Below, piece by piece: positions 11,729 through 24,127 of a DNA stretch of 64,000 nt. A program made the position numbers and the translations under genes. This DNA comes from Dentipellis sp. KUC8613 (lineage: Eukaryota; Basidiomycota; Agaricomycetes; Russulales; Hericiaceae), in contig NSJX01000008.1 in the NCBI GenBank assembly GCA_002286715.1, forward strand, positions 645,630 to 709,629, written 5' to 3'. The notes beneath the pieces were generated by a model. The model saw only the letters and a list, made by a program, of their open reading frames with translations. It was not told the origin of the DNA and made no database searches. The stretch's first letter is position 1. Each line of letters opens with the position of its first letter.

Positions 11729-12627
11729 TTGTCTCGAGATGCCGCACGATCCCACGAGCGCACGATCCGCACGAACACGCTGTCACGCCCTCGCCGCAAA
11801 ACGAAACAAACCTACTCACTAAATCCATAATTTCACCAGAATCGGACACTTGCCACTTACTTACTTACCGCTTTAGCCAAGCACCCTTCCTATTCCTACA
11901 CCCTTCCCCGCCCTGCGCGCCTTGACTCGTCTTCACCTGCATTGCATCCGCCATGCCTGTTTGCTTACGATCGATATTGGACACTGTAGTGGTTGCGTTC
12001 GGACTATATTGTTACTCCTTGCTAGACCCACCCGTACATTCGCGCTCTCCTTCCCCGTCGCTTCTCGTCTCGTCTCGACTCCCCTAGGAGCCGTGAGAGC
12101 GGCTGCGTCTGCACGGACCTCGTACTCTACCTAACCTACGTCATATGGACTGTATTGCGTGCATTGGACTTTTGCGTTAGGGGCAATCGAGTAGCTTTGC
12201 GTTTGCGTTTGTGTTTGAATGTGTGAGAGGGCTTGTCGTGACGCCGTTCAACAATCGCCAAGGACATAGGGACCCGAGCTCCGGGTACTCATTGAGTGGA
12301 GGTGCGCTGTTAGAGGGCTTGGAGCATGGGGGTACGATCACCTCCTCTCCCTCCGTGTGGATATGATCAAGGGGTCGACTATGATGCAAAGAGATAAGCA
12401 GCAGCGTTGGTGAATGGGCTGAACGCCACGGCGCAGAGTCGAGTCGAGGTCGATGATGTGTGAGAGTGATCTGTAGCCGACGCCTTGTGATCCTAACAAC
12501 CGTCAACAACGCCTCGCGGACGCGTCCTGCATCCGCCCATACAACCCTCAGCCTGAGCCTGGCCAGCTGCAGTATAGAATATTCGACTATCCCACCTCCT
12601 ATAATCAATCTCGCACCGCAGCCCACG
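11729..12627. other. Intergenic: 3' end of secreted gene and promoter of COQ3
   Basis: The first part is pyrimidine-rich, as expected for a fungal 3' region. Minus-strand frames at 12177-12713 are shadows running into COQ3 exon 1. No gene is supported. Confidence 0.55.
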
Positions 12628-13755
12628 ATGCTCCGCCGCGCACTCGCCACCGAGGCCCCCGCAGTTCTTCCCCGCCGCGCAGCGCTAGCCCCTCGCCGTC
12701 GCAGGCAGCCCATTCACACCTCCCCCGCTGCCCACAATGTCGGCACCACCAGCACCACATCCGCACTACCATCATCGTCATCCACCGCGCCCCCGCTCTC
12801 GACCGTCAACCAGGCCGAAATCGCGCACTTCTCGCGCCTGTCGTCGCTCTGGTGGGACGAGCACGGCGAGTTCGCGCTCCTGCACCGCATGAACCCGACG
12901 CGCGCGCAGTTCGTGCGCGACAAGGTGCGCGAGGCGGCGCTCGACGACCACGGGGAGACGCAGACACACGCGCTGGAAGGACTGGACGTGCTAGACGTCG
13001 GCTGCGGCGGGGGCATCCTGGCCGAGGTGCGTGCTGCGTCCCCGGCGCGACGGTGAATTGTAGGACTGACGCGTGCGGTAGAGTCTCGCGCGTATGGGCG
13101 CGCGCACGCTCGGCGTCGACGCGTCCGCGGCCAATATCGCGATCGCGTCGCTGCATGCTGCGCAGGACCCGCTGCTTGCGCCGGATGCGGGCCGGCTCGC
13201 GTATCGCCATGCGTCGGCGGAGGAGCTCGTGCGCGAGCAGAGGCGGTTTGATGTCGTGTGCTCGATGGAGGTGCTCGAGCATGTGGATAATCCCGCGGCG
13301 TTTCTTGCGTCGTGTGCGGAGCTCGTCAAGGTGCGTGGTATTACCCTCTTGGTCACGTCAGTGTGTTGGCTTATGTCTGCTTGTTCATTCTGTGCTCACA
13401 GCCCGGCGGACACCTATTCCTCTCGACCATCGCACGCACGCCCCTCGCGTACCTCCTCACCATCTTCGCGGCCGAAGACGCGCTGCGCCTCGTCGCGCCC
13501 GGCACGCACACGTACTCCAAGTTCGTGAACCCCACCGAGCTCATCGACTTCTTCGCGCGGCACGGCGCGACGGAGGAGGGTGGGAAACCGTGGATCTCGC
13601 GCACGTATGGCGGGCAGCCGCCGCGCAGGGAGGCGGAGGTGCGCGGGATGATGTACGTACCGTGGCGCGGCGAGTGGGTGCTCGCGCCGCGCGTGGCGGG
13701 GTCGTGGGGCGCGGAGTGCAATTATCTGTTTTGGGTGCGCAAGCCGGCGGCTTGA
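12628..13755 (+). CDS. COQ3: Ubiquinone biosynthesis O-methyltransferase, mitochondrial (Coq3/UbiG)
   Basis: Three exons (12628-13026, 13082-13330, 13402-13755) give 333 residues. Residues 1-60 form an Arg/Ala/Ser-rich mitochondrial presequence. Then comes the Coq3 hallmark EIAHFSRLSSLWWDEHGEF, followed by SAM motif I (LDVLDVGCGGGILAE), motif II region GVDASAANI, FDVVCSMEVLEHVDNP and GGHLFLSTIARTPLAY. The C-terminal block GMMYVPWRGEW is also family-typical. The enzyme performs both O-methylation steps of coenzyme Q synthesis using S-adenosylmethionine, on the matrix face of the inner membrane in the CoQ synthome. Length and motif order match fungal Coq3. The start is the first ATG giving a targeting sequence. 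Confidence 0.93.
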
Positions 13756-14995
13756 GGGCGGCAGTGGGGAGCTGGGTTTGGTGCGAGCTTGGGATGCTTT
13801 CTTGGACTTTGATGCTCATTTCTGACTGCGATATACTCTCCAAGGTCTTCACTTTAGACAATCACATCTCATCTGCAGAGGCAGTCGTGAACGCATAGGT
13901 GTTGATAATAAGTAGGCGAGAGAAAGTACGTTTACATTGACTATCCTAATCATTCATCGTTCGGCCACGCTAGTAGCACCGTGGCGTGCGTTTCTTCGCC
14001 TATCGTCCGAACGACTCGATCGAATTTGATCCTCTAAATCGCCTGTCCTTTTGGAGTTCTTGTTGCGTATGCGAAGACTTATCGCGTCGGCACCACCACC
14101 ACTCCTCTTTGAAATTATGCAAAAAAGAACGCGTATACCCCTACACACGCGATCGCGCGTCGAACTCTTCCCCGGCTCCAGGACCTGTCATCGTCGCGCA
14201 GCCGAGCCGACTGATCAACGCCGACGCCACGACGGGTACGCGATCCCGTCTGCTTCAGGAGCTCGGAAGGCGGTTCAGCCACATAGTACAGGCATTTTTA
14301 TCGAAGAAAGAGGAGTGCTCTTGCGTTATGTTATCCGCGTTCTCGAGAAGGGGAAGGCGACGCGTAAGAAGCCATGGATTTGACTTGAAACGACTTTCGG
14401 TGCGATGACGGTCATATATGATACATCTCTCATGACCGGTTCATCAGACGAACATAAGAAGGCGCACGCATACGATTCATAGCCTACCGCAACAAATTGT
14501 TAAGATGGGGACGCGATTGGGACGTTAACAAAACCGTAGTCTGCAGGCGATCTTCCCTGCGAACAGAAACGAGGCGAAAAGGCCTGATATTGCTCGATCA
14601 CTTCCTGCAAATTTACTGCGACATGCTTAGAGAAAATAGGGTGAGTCATACCTGTATTGTCGCCGACGCATTACCAGAGTGACAACGCTCTCAGACTCCG
14701 TTTGGATGATGAAATTGTGGGGATTTGATACAAAGATTAAGCCGAGACCAGGCGCCGCAAATAGCAAACCTCCGAAAGAGAAAGAGAGCAGAAAGGGTAT
14801 GCGTTGTATTATTGCATAGATGAATTTGGTCGTCATTGACCAGCTTGGGCGTTCCAAGGTCCTGAGAAGGAAGTGAGCTTGTTCGTTGGAGTGTTGTTGT
14901 TGTCTGTGTGGCTATCTCAGTACCTTAGTCAGCCTATATATGAGACTACGTTCCTCCGTTGCGCTGAACCCAATCTAGTTTTCCTTCCTTCCCCC
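13756..14995. other. Intergenic, contains promoter of the CCCH-protein gene
   Basis: No coding exon is convincing here. A TATATA element at about 14935-14942 lies some 55 bases before the start of the next gene and may be its TATA box. Confidence 0.55.
14935..14942 (+). promoter_or_regulatory. Possible TATA box of the CCCH zinc-finger gene
   Basis: The sequence tatatatg lies about 55 bases upstream of the ATG at 14996, in a relatively AT-rich stretch. Position and sequence fit a core promoter, but no transcription start is known. Confidence 0.4.
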
Positions 14996-16507
14996 ATGGC
15001 CTCAACATCCGACGCACTCAAGCTCGAGATCGCCCGGCTTACCGGTGAGTCGTACGTTCATTTTGTGCTTGATACCTTGTTTCTCATCTCGCGAAGGTGC
15101 GATCAATCGATACAAGTCCGAACCTCAACGCCCCGTCTCCAAGAACAACGCAAGTCGCTCCTACGTCAACCCTTCGTACAAGCCCCCTTCGTCCAATAAG
15201 TATGTCCGCCCAGGACTGCAAAGTGTACCTGCTCCTTCGAAAAGCTCGACCCCACCAGTAGGTCCAGCGCGAGCTGCCGCCCCATCTCAGCCGCGTGATA
15301 TCATCATTGGTGGTGTTGCCTTCAAGTCATCTCGTCGTTCTCTAGTACGGAAAGATCGTGAGTGGATGGCTTATACTACCTACACACTGAGTTTGCGAAA
15401 TTTACCTCGTATCTTCGCCAGTGCCCCAGCCTACGCCAGCCCCACATGCGAAACCTCCGTCAAGACCCCGACCACCGCCTGAGTTTGTCCGTACTAAAGC
15501 TGGCCATCTCATCAAGAGCAACCGAACTTACAAGCCGAAGCCTCCATCAAGACACGCCATGAACCGCAACATGACCCTTGCTAACGGTCGCAGGCCCTAC
15601 CAGTCTGTCTGCTCCCCCAGTCTCCGTCAGCTGAATTTCAACTCCGCACTCAGATCTCGCCGGCTCTCGTCTAAGAAATACGTCGACAAGCCTTGCCCCA
15701 GGTTCACAACAACAGGTGCGTGGCCAATATTGTTCAACTTTTCACATCCTAAGGACCCCGCACCCGGTTCTCGTTCATCGTTCCTTTTGTTCTTCTGACT
15801 CAGGCGCCTGCAACCGTGGTCTGACATGTCTCTACCAACACGACCCCGCCAAGATCGCAATCTGCTGGCCCTTCCTGCAGGGCACGTGCCCGCACACCGC
15901 CGACACCTGCCCGCTCTCGCACGACCCGACGCCGAACCGCACGCCGCTGTGCGTGCACTTCGCCAACAACGGGCGCTGCACGCGTGAGCACTGCCCGTTC
16001 CCGCACGTGCGCGTCGGCCCGCGCGAGGGCGTGTGCCGCGACTTTGCCGTGCTCGGCTACTGCGACCAGGGCCTCGACTGCGCGCACCAGCACGTCCGCG
16101 AGTGCCCCGACTTTGCGGAGCGCGGCGAGTGCCTCACCAAGGGCTGCAAGCTGCCCCACGTCATCCGTGCTAACCGCAAGCGCCACGCTGGGGCCCCTGC
16201 TTCCTCGTCCGCGTCAACTGCCGCCCCGGCCCCTGCTGAGGCGGCGACGGCTCCCGATCCTGGCTCTGGTGGTATCGTCTCGGGCACTGATGATTCCAGC
16301 GCGCATCCTCCGCCGTCGGCGCTGACTGCCGACAACGCGCAGCTCGGGGATGAGTACATTTCTCTTACGTTCAATGAAAGTGAGAGCGATGAGGAAGACA
16401 GCGACGAAGAGGACGAAGGTACCGACGAAGGCGAGGAGAGCGGAGAGCACGAGCACGAGGAAGAGGGCGGTGGCCCCACACATGATGATCGCGATGAGGA
16501 AAATTGA
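14996..16507 (+). CDS. CCCH-type zinc finger protein, ZC3H3-like
   Basis: Four exons (14996-15044, 15097-15357, 15422-15715, 15804-16507) give 435 residues. The N-terminal ~180 residues are basic and Ser/Pro-rich. Five successive CCCH fingers follow. The first begins with CPRFTTTGACNRG and spans an intron; the next read CWPFLQGTCPHTADTCPLSH, CVHFANNGRCTREHCPFPH, CRDFAVLGYCDQGLDCAHQH and CPDFAERGECLTKGCKLPH. Five tandem fingers of this spacing are typical of ZC3H3 (Smicl), an RNA-binding nuclear protein linked to polyadenylation and mRNA export; fungal homologues exist. The C terminus after residue ~330 is Ala/Pro-rich, then strongly acidic (runs of Glu and Asp). Likely nuclear. Confidence 0.82.
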
Positions 16508-17985
16508 TAGATTGTGTTTGATTTTCTGTGTGTAGTCTGTACGCTGCTGTTGTGTTTGTATCTCTTGGATGCCCCAATATATGGACCAATACCTTCTATT
16601 GATATTGTGAATGCAGGCTACGTATGCCGTATCATGATCGGCCGAAAGCGATGCAATAACATCTCGTCCTTTCCATGCATTGGCCCGGGCCAAATGGACG
16701 CCTTCAAGAGATCTGTTGGATCCATGGAAGAGCGTGAGAGACTAGGAGAGAACGTGGTTGCGGATGCTAGTCCGAGAGCTAGTCAAGTTTGAGGACTTTG
16801 GGTATCGGAGTTGAACGGTATACGTACCGCTCATCTCACCTCCCATGCAACATACTATCTGGCATGCTATCATACCGATAGCGACTGACCTTCTCTAACG
16901 ACAGATTTTATGCATACGCATGGCATGGAACGCAAGTCAGGTGTCAGAAGCTCGATGCAGCCATGCCACGTCGTTCTATTTCCCACATGTAGCCTTGCTC
17001 ATCAGGCTGCATGCTAGCACATCGGCTCAAAAGTCGGAATCTGGGGACCTCGGGCGAGAGGAGACCTCGGAGGTTGTATACTACCTCTCTCATCACCGGG
17101 CCGCTATCACCTGGTGCTGGTAGCATGCGTTGTGCTGGGGAGACCACATTGTCCCACCAGCGAATGATAGGTAAATGCCTCCAGCTCGGCTTTATTCGTT
17201 TTTGCCGTTGGTAACGGGCTGATATTCCTCAGCAGATGAGTCGACGCGATGGTAGAATTCCACCTAAATATACGCGTATACCCAATATGCTGGTCGCCAA
17301 TGGATTTACCGTAAGGTCGTGCCCTGGCCCCGTTGAATCCTGACCATAGTATATCGACTTCACCTCTTCACGCCGTACCTCTTGTCCTGTCTGGTTCTGC
17401 AGCGGAGACAGAAGACCAAGGCACAGATCTTTTAGCAGGACGCGAATTTACACCCGTCCATAAACCGACGTCTCTCCCGTACTTGCCGACTGTCCTTTCG
17501 ATACTGGCTGGTAAGCACATGGAGTCCACATGCTTGCCGAGAGTGCCCGCCTCTATACACCGTACTTATCACTATCGCGCAGCTCTTCCCTTCGGTTCGT
17601 CGGTACATCGGGCTTGGGTGTCTTCTGTACCACGCTGTACGCCTTCCGCTACCGCAGCGGCACAATAGAGATATCGAAATTCGCCGCCGGACGCTGCATG
17701 CGGTCCACGTTTTGTGACCCTGGCCACGCAAAACCAAGCGGGTCGGGCGTGCACCGTCGGGCGGAGTGCATGTCCACCTGGCCTGCGGAACTCTTGGCAG
17801 CCTCTTTCGTGACCCGCGGTATCGCATGGCTTTCATTCGCCAGTTTCTGCCCCGTGATGGCTCTGCAGCATTCAGACATCTGCTAGGGAAAGGCAGCTCG
17901 TATAAAGAGGGGGGTTGCAAAGCAATGTCTAGGTTTCCCCGCTGCTCACGACTAGTCGGCAAGAACCCACAGCGCTCGAGCTAAC
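16508..17985. other. Intergenic, 5' region of the chitinase gene
   Basis: About 1.5 kb without a believable exon chain. The proximal end holds a TATA-like element at 17901. Confidence 0.55.
17901..17907 (+). promoter_or_regulatory. TATA box of the chitinase gene
   Basis: The sequence tataaag lies 85 bases upstream of the ATG at 17986. This is a canonical TATA element at a distance usual for strongly regulated fungal genes. Confidence 0.6.
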
Positions 17986-19471
17986 ATGGTGTCCTTCAAG
18001 TCTACCTTCGCTCGCCTGATCACCGCCGTGACCATCGTCTCTCACTTGGTGGGCAACGTCGCGTCTGTTCCTGTAACCGAGGATCTGGCTGTTCGCAAGG
18101 CCAGCGCGACTCCGGCGCCCCCTCACTTTGTTGCTTATACCGACCGTTGGAACTCTGGCGAGAATGGGCCCCCGGACGCGTCTGCGATCAAGGTACGGTT
18201 AGAATGTCCACAGCCGATGTATTCTGACTGAATTTTGCGCGCAGGGATTCAACACCTAGTAAATATTGCTTCAACAATTTTATCATCTGCACCTACTAAT
18301 ATCTCCCGCAGTCTGTTATCCTTCCTCCTCCTTTCAGGCCCCGCCGATCAAGCCGTCGAATGGACACTGATCTCCGCCTCCGACCGGGCGTCCATCAAGT
18401 CCCAGTACGCCGCCGCCGGGATCAAGCTCATGGTCTCTGCCTTCGGCTCGACCGACATACCCACTTCTGAAGGTGCTGACCCCGTCGCTACCGCCAACAC
18501 GATGGCGGCCTGGGTGAAGCAGTACGGTTTGGATGGAATCGATGTCGACTACGAGGTCAGTGGGTACCGCTCGGTTTGAATTGTGATATTTACTCACCAG
18601 TGGGTTGGTATAATGTAGGACTTCGGCGCTTTCGATGGTAGTGGCGGTACGGCGGAGCCGTGGTTGATCTCTTTCACGAAGCAGCTTCGTGCTCAGCTGC
18701 CTCAGGGGCAGTACATCATCACACACGCTCGTGAGTTCCATTGTGAATTGAGTCTGGATCTGTAGTGATACATGATTTTTATAGCGGTCGCACCTTGGTA
18801 CGTTTCGCAGAAGCACTGAAGTTCTAAGCATTCTGATCCACTGCGTGCCGTAGGTTCGAGCCGAACGTGTGGAGTGGCGGAGGATACCTCGCCATTGACA
18901 AGAGTGTCGGCAGCCTCATCGACTGGGTATGTGATTTCCCCAGCCATATGAATCCATCTGCTAAAATTACAACCTCCGCAGTACAATATCCAATTCTACA
19001 ACCGTGAGTTCAACACTATTTGCATCAGACTCTAGTCAATATTGATGGTTGCTTCAGAGGGCAAGGACGAATACACAGACTGCAACTCCCTGCTCACCAC
19101 CTCCAACGGCCAATACCCCAACTCCGCGCTCTTCCAGATCGCAGCCAACGGCGTCTCCCTGAATAAGCTCGTCATCGGAAAGCCTGCTGCTGCGACGGGC
19201 GACGCCGACACCGGCTACATCGCCCCCAGCACGCTTGCGGGATGCTTGTCGCAGGCGAAGGCTAAGGGCTGGAGTACGTGCATGGCTACCCCTAAGTCTT
19301 TCTTTGATGCTGACCTGGTGGCTTGTTCGTAGGTGGTGGTGTGATGACCTGGGAGGTAAGCTTGAGCTCGAGAAAATGCTATATATTGTGTTCTTGCTGA
19401 TGAATGTTCAGTACCCGGACGGCAACGCCGCTTGGATCCAGACCGTCCGCGCTCAATCCTGGCCCGTGTAG
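17986..19471 (+). CDS. Secreted chitinase, glycoside hydrolase family 18
   Basis: Ten exons (17986-18192, 18245-18258, 18312-18555, 18619-18730, 18785-18797, 18854-18926, 18982-19003, 19058-19273, 19333-19355, 19412-19471) give 327 residues. A signal peptide occupies about the first 27 residues. The catalytic GH18 signature LDGIDVDYE carries D-x-D-x-E with the catalytic glutamate last. Other family elements are SAFGSTD in the preceding barrel strand, THAPVAPWF, QFYNQG and GGVMTWEYPD. The enzyme hydrolyses beta-1,4 N-acetylglucosamine chains by substrate-assisted catalysis, outside the cell. It is a short, catalytic-domain-only form with no chitin-binding module, the type common in mushrooms and used in wall remodelling. 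Exons 2 and 5 are only 14 and 13 bases long, yet both are needed to restore the conserved sequence. Confidence 0.9.
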
Positions 19472-19961
19472 ACGCCGCAGCGGAGACCTAGAGGCGTAGC
19501 CTTAATTATTCATATTTTTGGTTAGGTTCGGGTATCTATCGGGATGTTGTTTGTCTGGGGTTGTCAATGGGGCTTACGGAGTATCTGTACGAATATGTGT
19601 ATGATCTTACGATGTATCTTCAGTTCGATGGAATGACCTTTATGTCTTTTGTATTTTTCCTTTCGCAGAATGAAATCGTGATCTTGGGACACCCTCAACA
19701 AAATGTTGCGTTTTTTGAACGTGGGCGCGCATTTGGAAGGGAAGAGGATTCAGAAATAAGGCTTCGGCCTTTAATTCACTGTAGAATCCACCCAATCAAC
19801 CTGGAGCACCCATGTCATAGTCAAACACATCTAACACACAAACAAGGTCCCCGATTCGCAAGCCAAATCCAATCTTACAAGAAGTCAGACTACCACGCGC
19901 CTTTCTTAGAGCACAAGCACGACAAAACTTACCGACACCATCAATTGCCAAGCGTGACCCT

Positions 19962-20564
19962 TCATGACTTCTCTACCTCCGCCTCCGCCGGCTCCGGCTC
20001 CTTCCCAAGCACATTCCCCCGATTCACAAAACTCGCAAAGCCCATCCTCGAATCCATATCGTCAATCGTCCTATTTGGGTCCGCTCCGTCAGCCGAAATC
20101 CCCTCCTTCGTGCAAGGTCGGTCAAAGGATATAGGAAAGGGATACGCACATCTTCTTCATCTCGCTCGCCCAGGTGATCTCTTTCGGTGCGGGTGCCTTC
20201 AGACACGCGCCGACGATTCCGAGTGCGAGTGCGAGGAATGCCTCGAGGTATATCTGTCATTCGGAGTCGCGTCGGTTCAGGGAAGGGAAGAGACGGGAAT
20301 GGGAATGGGGACGCACGTCGAAGGGGAGCGCGCCTTCTGGCCGTCCTAGCGCTTTCAAATGCGAGAGATCTGCATACGCGTCCAGTCGCGGTGAGCACGT
20401 TGCGCAAGGGCCCAGAATACAGAGCCGGGGTCACGTACGTTCATATGTAGAGAATGCAGCTATGTAACGTATGCATATGAGAACACGGCCGGCCGGACAT
20501 AACATGAGGACGCACCGTGAAATATCGCGACCGTCGCGATGACAAGGAGAGCCTGGCCAAGCAT
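19962..20564 (-). CDS. EMC5: ER membrane protein complex subunit 5 (EMC5 / MMGT family)
   Basis: Five small exons (20564-20516, 20459-20439, 20369-20317, 20253-20150, 20070-19962) sum to 336 bases, 111 residues. The protein starts MLGQALLVIATVAIFHAAFS (first membrane helix), followed by the family block EHLSHLKALGRPEGALPFD. A second helix (AFLALALGIVGACLKAP) leads into KEITWASEMK and TIDDMDSRMGFASFVNRG. These are the signature elements of EMC5/membrane magnesium transporter 1. EMC5 is a core subunit of the EMC insertase that places tail-anchored and polytopic proteins in the ER membrane. The exons are too small to show as long frames; the 21-base second exon is required. The last intron uses the acceptor that gives the conserved TIDDMDSR block. 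The C terminus is Glu/Pro-rich and variable. Confidence 0.88.
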
Positions 20565-21697
20565 CTTGCGTGTTTTATATCCTGGGACCGCGTAGAAGTT
20601 GAATTTTATGCTTCGGGGACTCGAGTAGTCGGCTGTGTGGAGCAGCTCGTGCTATGTACGTCCGTGTCGTAGGCAAGGTCGACCGCGCACTTGAAGTCAT
20701 AGGCGCTAATTCCAACTCGTCCAGCGCGCTGCCGGCGGGCCGGCACGGCCCGTGATACGAAGTACTTGCCCGCGCAACTCGTCTCGTAATATTGCCAAAC
20801 CTCACGCACGCACGCACATCACACCGCGCAAATCTGAGAAGAACACATATGTTCATACAGTAGTAGCCCAAATGATACCAAAAGAAGCACTACTACTCCC
20901 ACAAACACACATTCTCCCGCTAAGAACCAGAAGATCATCAAGAGATATACGTATACGTATACGCGCGTCAGGCCGTGTACTGCGTGCGGATCGAGAACAA
21001 TTTATATGAGATAATAACAGATGTTAAAACGAAGAGGGACGAACAACGACACAGCGTTATTAGACGAAGGTGAAGGGGTACGAAAACGCAAGGTAAAAAA
21101 TATTAGGGGAAAAGGGCAAAAAGGCGGAAGGACAACGCAGCACCGGGGAGTTGGGTGGTGGGTATCAACGCGATGTGGCTCGTTAGCGCACAGGTGGTGA
21201 AGGCGGGGGCCAGCACCGTATCAGAAGCTTTTGGGAAGGGGCGAAGACGAAGGACGGACGGTCAGTCAAGACGATCGCAGGGAAGGGCACTCGCGCGCGA
21301 GGCATGCGTACTAATGCAGAACGGGAATGTGAACGGGAAGGGAGGGGAGGGCGCACGCAAGCCAGCTCCGTCCACCAGGCACCCTCCGCCGGGTGACCTG
21401 CACGGACAGAAACAAAGGGGAGTCTAACAGTAACCGAGCAGATAATGGACAACGGGGCTGGGAGGAACAAGAGGCAACTTCGAATGGACGGTGGAATACA
21501 CGAAGGCCGCGCGACTGTAACAATTACGTTATGACGGACAACGGACGACGGACGACGGAAACAGATGAGATAGGCGAGAGGAGAGGAGAGAGGAGAGGGA
21601 ATCAAATACACAGAATGTTGAGATTGGTGTTGATTTCTTCCCACAGCGTCAACCGGGACGGCGTGGATAAATATACTGCACGTCACCGGGAGCGGGC
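20565..21697. other. Intergenic
   Basis: Contains the divergent promoter region of EMC5 and the 3' flank of the minus-strand membrane-protein gene. It is purine-rich around 21050-21600. No exon with recognisable content was found. Confidence 0.55.
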
Positions 21698-23860
21698 TCA
21701 GATCCCGCCATACGCATCCTCGTCGTCGTAGACGGTGTACGTCGTCGCCGTCGACATCGGCCTCTTCTCCTGCGCCTTCGCGCCCGCATTAGGCCTCTGC
21801 TGCTGCTGCGGCTGTTCCGCGGCCTCGCCCTGCAGAGGCGAGTGCATGGCCAGCGGGCTCCTGCTCTGGCTTATATTGTTGTTCCCATGCACATCCCCGC
21901 CAAACTCGGTGTTGAACGACGACGGGGTGGCGCCGACGCTATGCGGGATCGGGAAGTCGTACGACACGGGCGAGAACGCGCGCTGCTGGAGCATGATTTC
22001 GGGGAGCTGCGGGGGCGTCGAGTCGACGCGCTGGTGCGCCGAGTCCGCCATGGCGGGCGGCTCGGGGAACTCGAGCTCCTGCGCGTCGTCCGCCATGTCG
22101 GCGTCCGTGACGGGGTCGCCGGGGTTGCTCTTCGTGCGCGCGTGGATGCTGCCGTTCGCGCTGGCCATGCTGTTGACGTGGGGCGTGTATTCCTTGCGGC
22201 TCGGGACCGGATGCGCGCTGTCGTACATGCCGGGGTCGGCGAATGGCGACTCGGGGTTTGCGTTCTCCGGGGCGGGGGGCATCGACAGGTGCGAGGTCAG
22301 GCCAGCATCCGGTGCGTACGAGGCGGCAGTCAGCGCGGAGGGAGGGGGCTGCAACTGCTGCTCCTCGGGGACGGCACCAAGAACAAGCGGAGCAGGGGGC
22401 GGGGCACCGAGCTTGCGCGAGATTTCGGCGTACTGGGCGGCCTGGTACGGGGAGACGCTGGAGCGGCTGAGATCGACGTAGTGCGGGTCGTCTTCGGGGA
22501 TGTTCATGGTGGCAGGAGTGACCGGGCTGAAGGGGGAGGCGCCGTTCATGGAGGGCTGGCGCGTGACATACTGTCCAGATGGCTGACGCGTGATCGCGGC
22601 CTGCGGGTAGCTAACCTGGTCGAAAGTAGGGGAAGGCAGGACGTCCTGAGCATACGGAGAAATGAACGGGTTCGCGGAAGTAGCCGTGATCGGGGGCGAG
22701 GTCATAGTCGGCGAGGTCACGTATTCACCAGGGGAGAAGGATTGGAAGCTGCTGTGACCCATGGCTCCATAGTCGTTTCCGTAGCCGTTGTCCATGTTGG
22801 GGTACTGTCCTCCGTATGTGTTCTGGCGACTGAGCATCGAGGCCTGGTTGTTCAGCTTCCGCTCGATCATGGTCGGGGGGCGCGGGGAGTTGCTGTCCCC
22901 ACGGTTCAGCGTCAGGGCACGCGCCATGGGCGGAGGGAACGAGGGCTCATCGCCGAGCATGACAGACTGGCGACGGGCATCGTCAGGGTTCCAAACTGCC
23001 TCAGAGGCGGCTTCCTCCCGCTTGCGCGACTTGTGCTGCATCCGGACATAAGCACGTGGCGATTTTGCGACAAAATGACGAATGCACGTACGACGAAGTA
23101 GTAGACAGCGACAGCAATGCCGATAAGTCCTACGAGGCCGGCAATGACACCACCGGCAATGGCACCAGAACTGGAACCTCCAGATGGTGCGGCTGTCGAA
23201 CTAGGGCTGACGGACGCGGACGCGAGTGAGCCAACGCCGGGGCCAATGCTGGTACCCCGAACTGTCTGGATGAAAGTCTGCGTCTGCACAGCTGGCGTCG
23301 AGAGGCTCGCGGCCTGAAAGCGGGGCCAGTAATCAGCGGGGCTGAATTTAGATGGGAATGGCCAACACTCACAGAGGGAGTGGTGGGGTTCGCGGCCGCA
23401 GGAGCAGGAGTCGAGCTCGATGCAGGGGCCGCCGACGCCGGGGTGCTCGCAGGTGTGGACGCTGGAGCCGGCGCAGAGCTGCTGGCTGGAGTGGAAGCTG
23501 CTGGTGCTTGGTTCGCGGGCGTCTCTGTAAGAGAGTCAGAAAATTCGCTGGGTACGAAGACGCGTGGTTTCACTGACGAGACGCGGGCTGCGCTGCGGGG
23601 GTCGACGCAGGCGTGTTGCTCTGCGGCGGGTTGTTGGCAGGGGCGGCCGGCGTGCTCGCAGGAGGAGTGCTGACAGGCGCGGCCGGCTGCGAAGCTGGCG
23701 GATTGCTGGCAGGCGGGTTCGCAGCACCCGGGTCCTGCGTTGGTCCTGGATCCGAGAATATGGCAGTAGGACTAAAGCGCGGATCGAGTGAGCGAGGAAG
23801 AGCGGGGGCCTTATTCAGGCGATGAAGATTGCGTTTTCGAAGTTTGTGATGTTGCGACAT
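21698..23860 (-). CDS. Single-pass membrane protein with Ser/Thr/Pro/Ala-rich ectodomain
   Basis: Four exons (23860-23578, 23524-23373, 23313-23092, 23035-21698) give 664 residues. After a short basic N terminus (MSQHHKLRKRNLHR), residues ~30-190 are low complexity, with repeated TPAS/PAAP/STPA units likely to be heavily O-glycosylated. A membrane helix follows (AIAGGVIAGLVGLIGIAVAVYYFVV), bounded by a basic stop-transfer stretch (HKSRKREE). The ~440-residue C-terminal tail is Pro/Ser/Gln-rich and looks disordered and cytosolic. This layout resembles fungal wall-stress sensors and mucin-like signalling proteins, but there is no WSC or cysteine-rich domain and no classical signal peptide before the repeat region. 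A start further upstream was not found. Function unknown; topology inferred from the charge bias. Confidence 0.7.
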
Positions 23861-24127
23861 GATTTGGGATTTTAGAAAAGACGGTGGGGGTAAAAGAATG
23901 TGGTGAGAGGAAAGAAAGGCGTTGTGCGCAGACGCGGAGAGGCAGACAGGAAGTTCTTGCCCTCGTACGTGCTGATGGCGGTTTCGTGTCGGTGGGCAAG
24001 CAGCGTCTCCGACTCGCTCCCGTTGTTCCTTGTTACGAAAAACAAGGCCCAGCCGCGGCAGTCGCCAGTCACACAGTCACGCGCTCTCTTCCCGCGGCAC
24101 CCGTCCCGCCCACTCTCCTGTGAACCA

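Noticed and set aside
12177..12713. Minus-strand frame over the COQ3 start
   Set aside because: Shadow of COQ3 exon 1 and its promoter, with no recognisable content.
21842..23101. 419-codon plus-strand frame
   Set aside because: Antisense to the membrane protein's main exon. That exon's product has a membrane helix and in-frame splicing, while this frame is Arg/Gly/Val noise.
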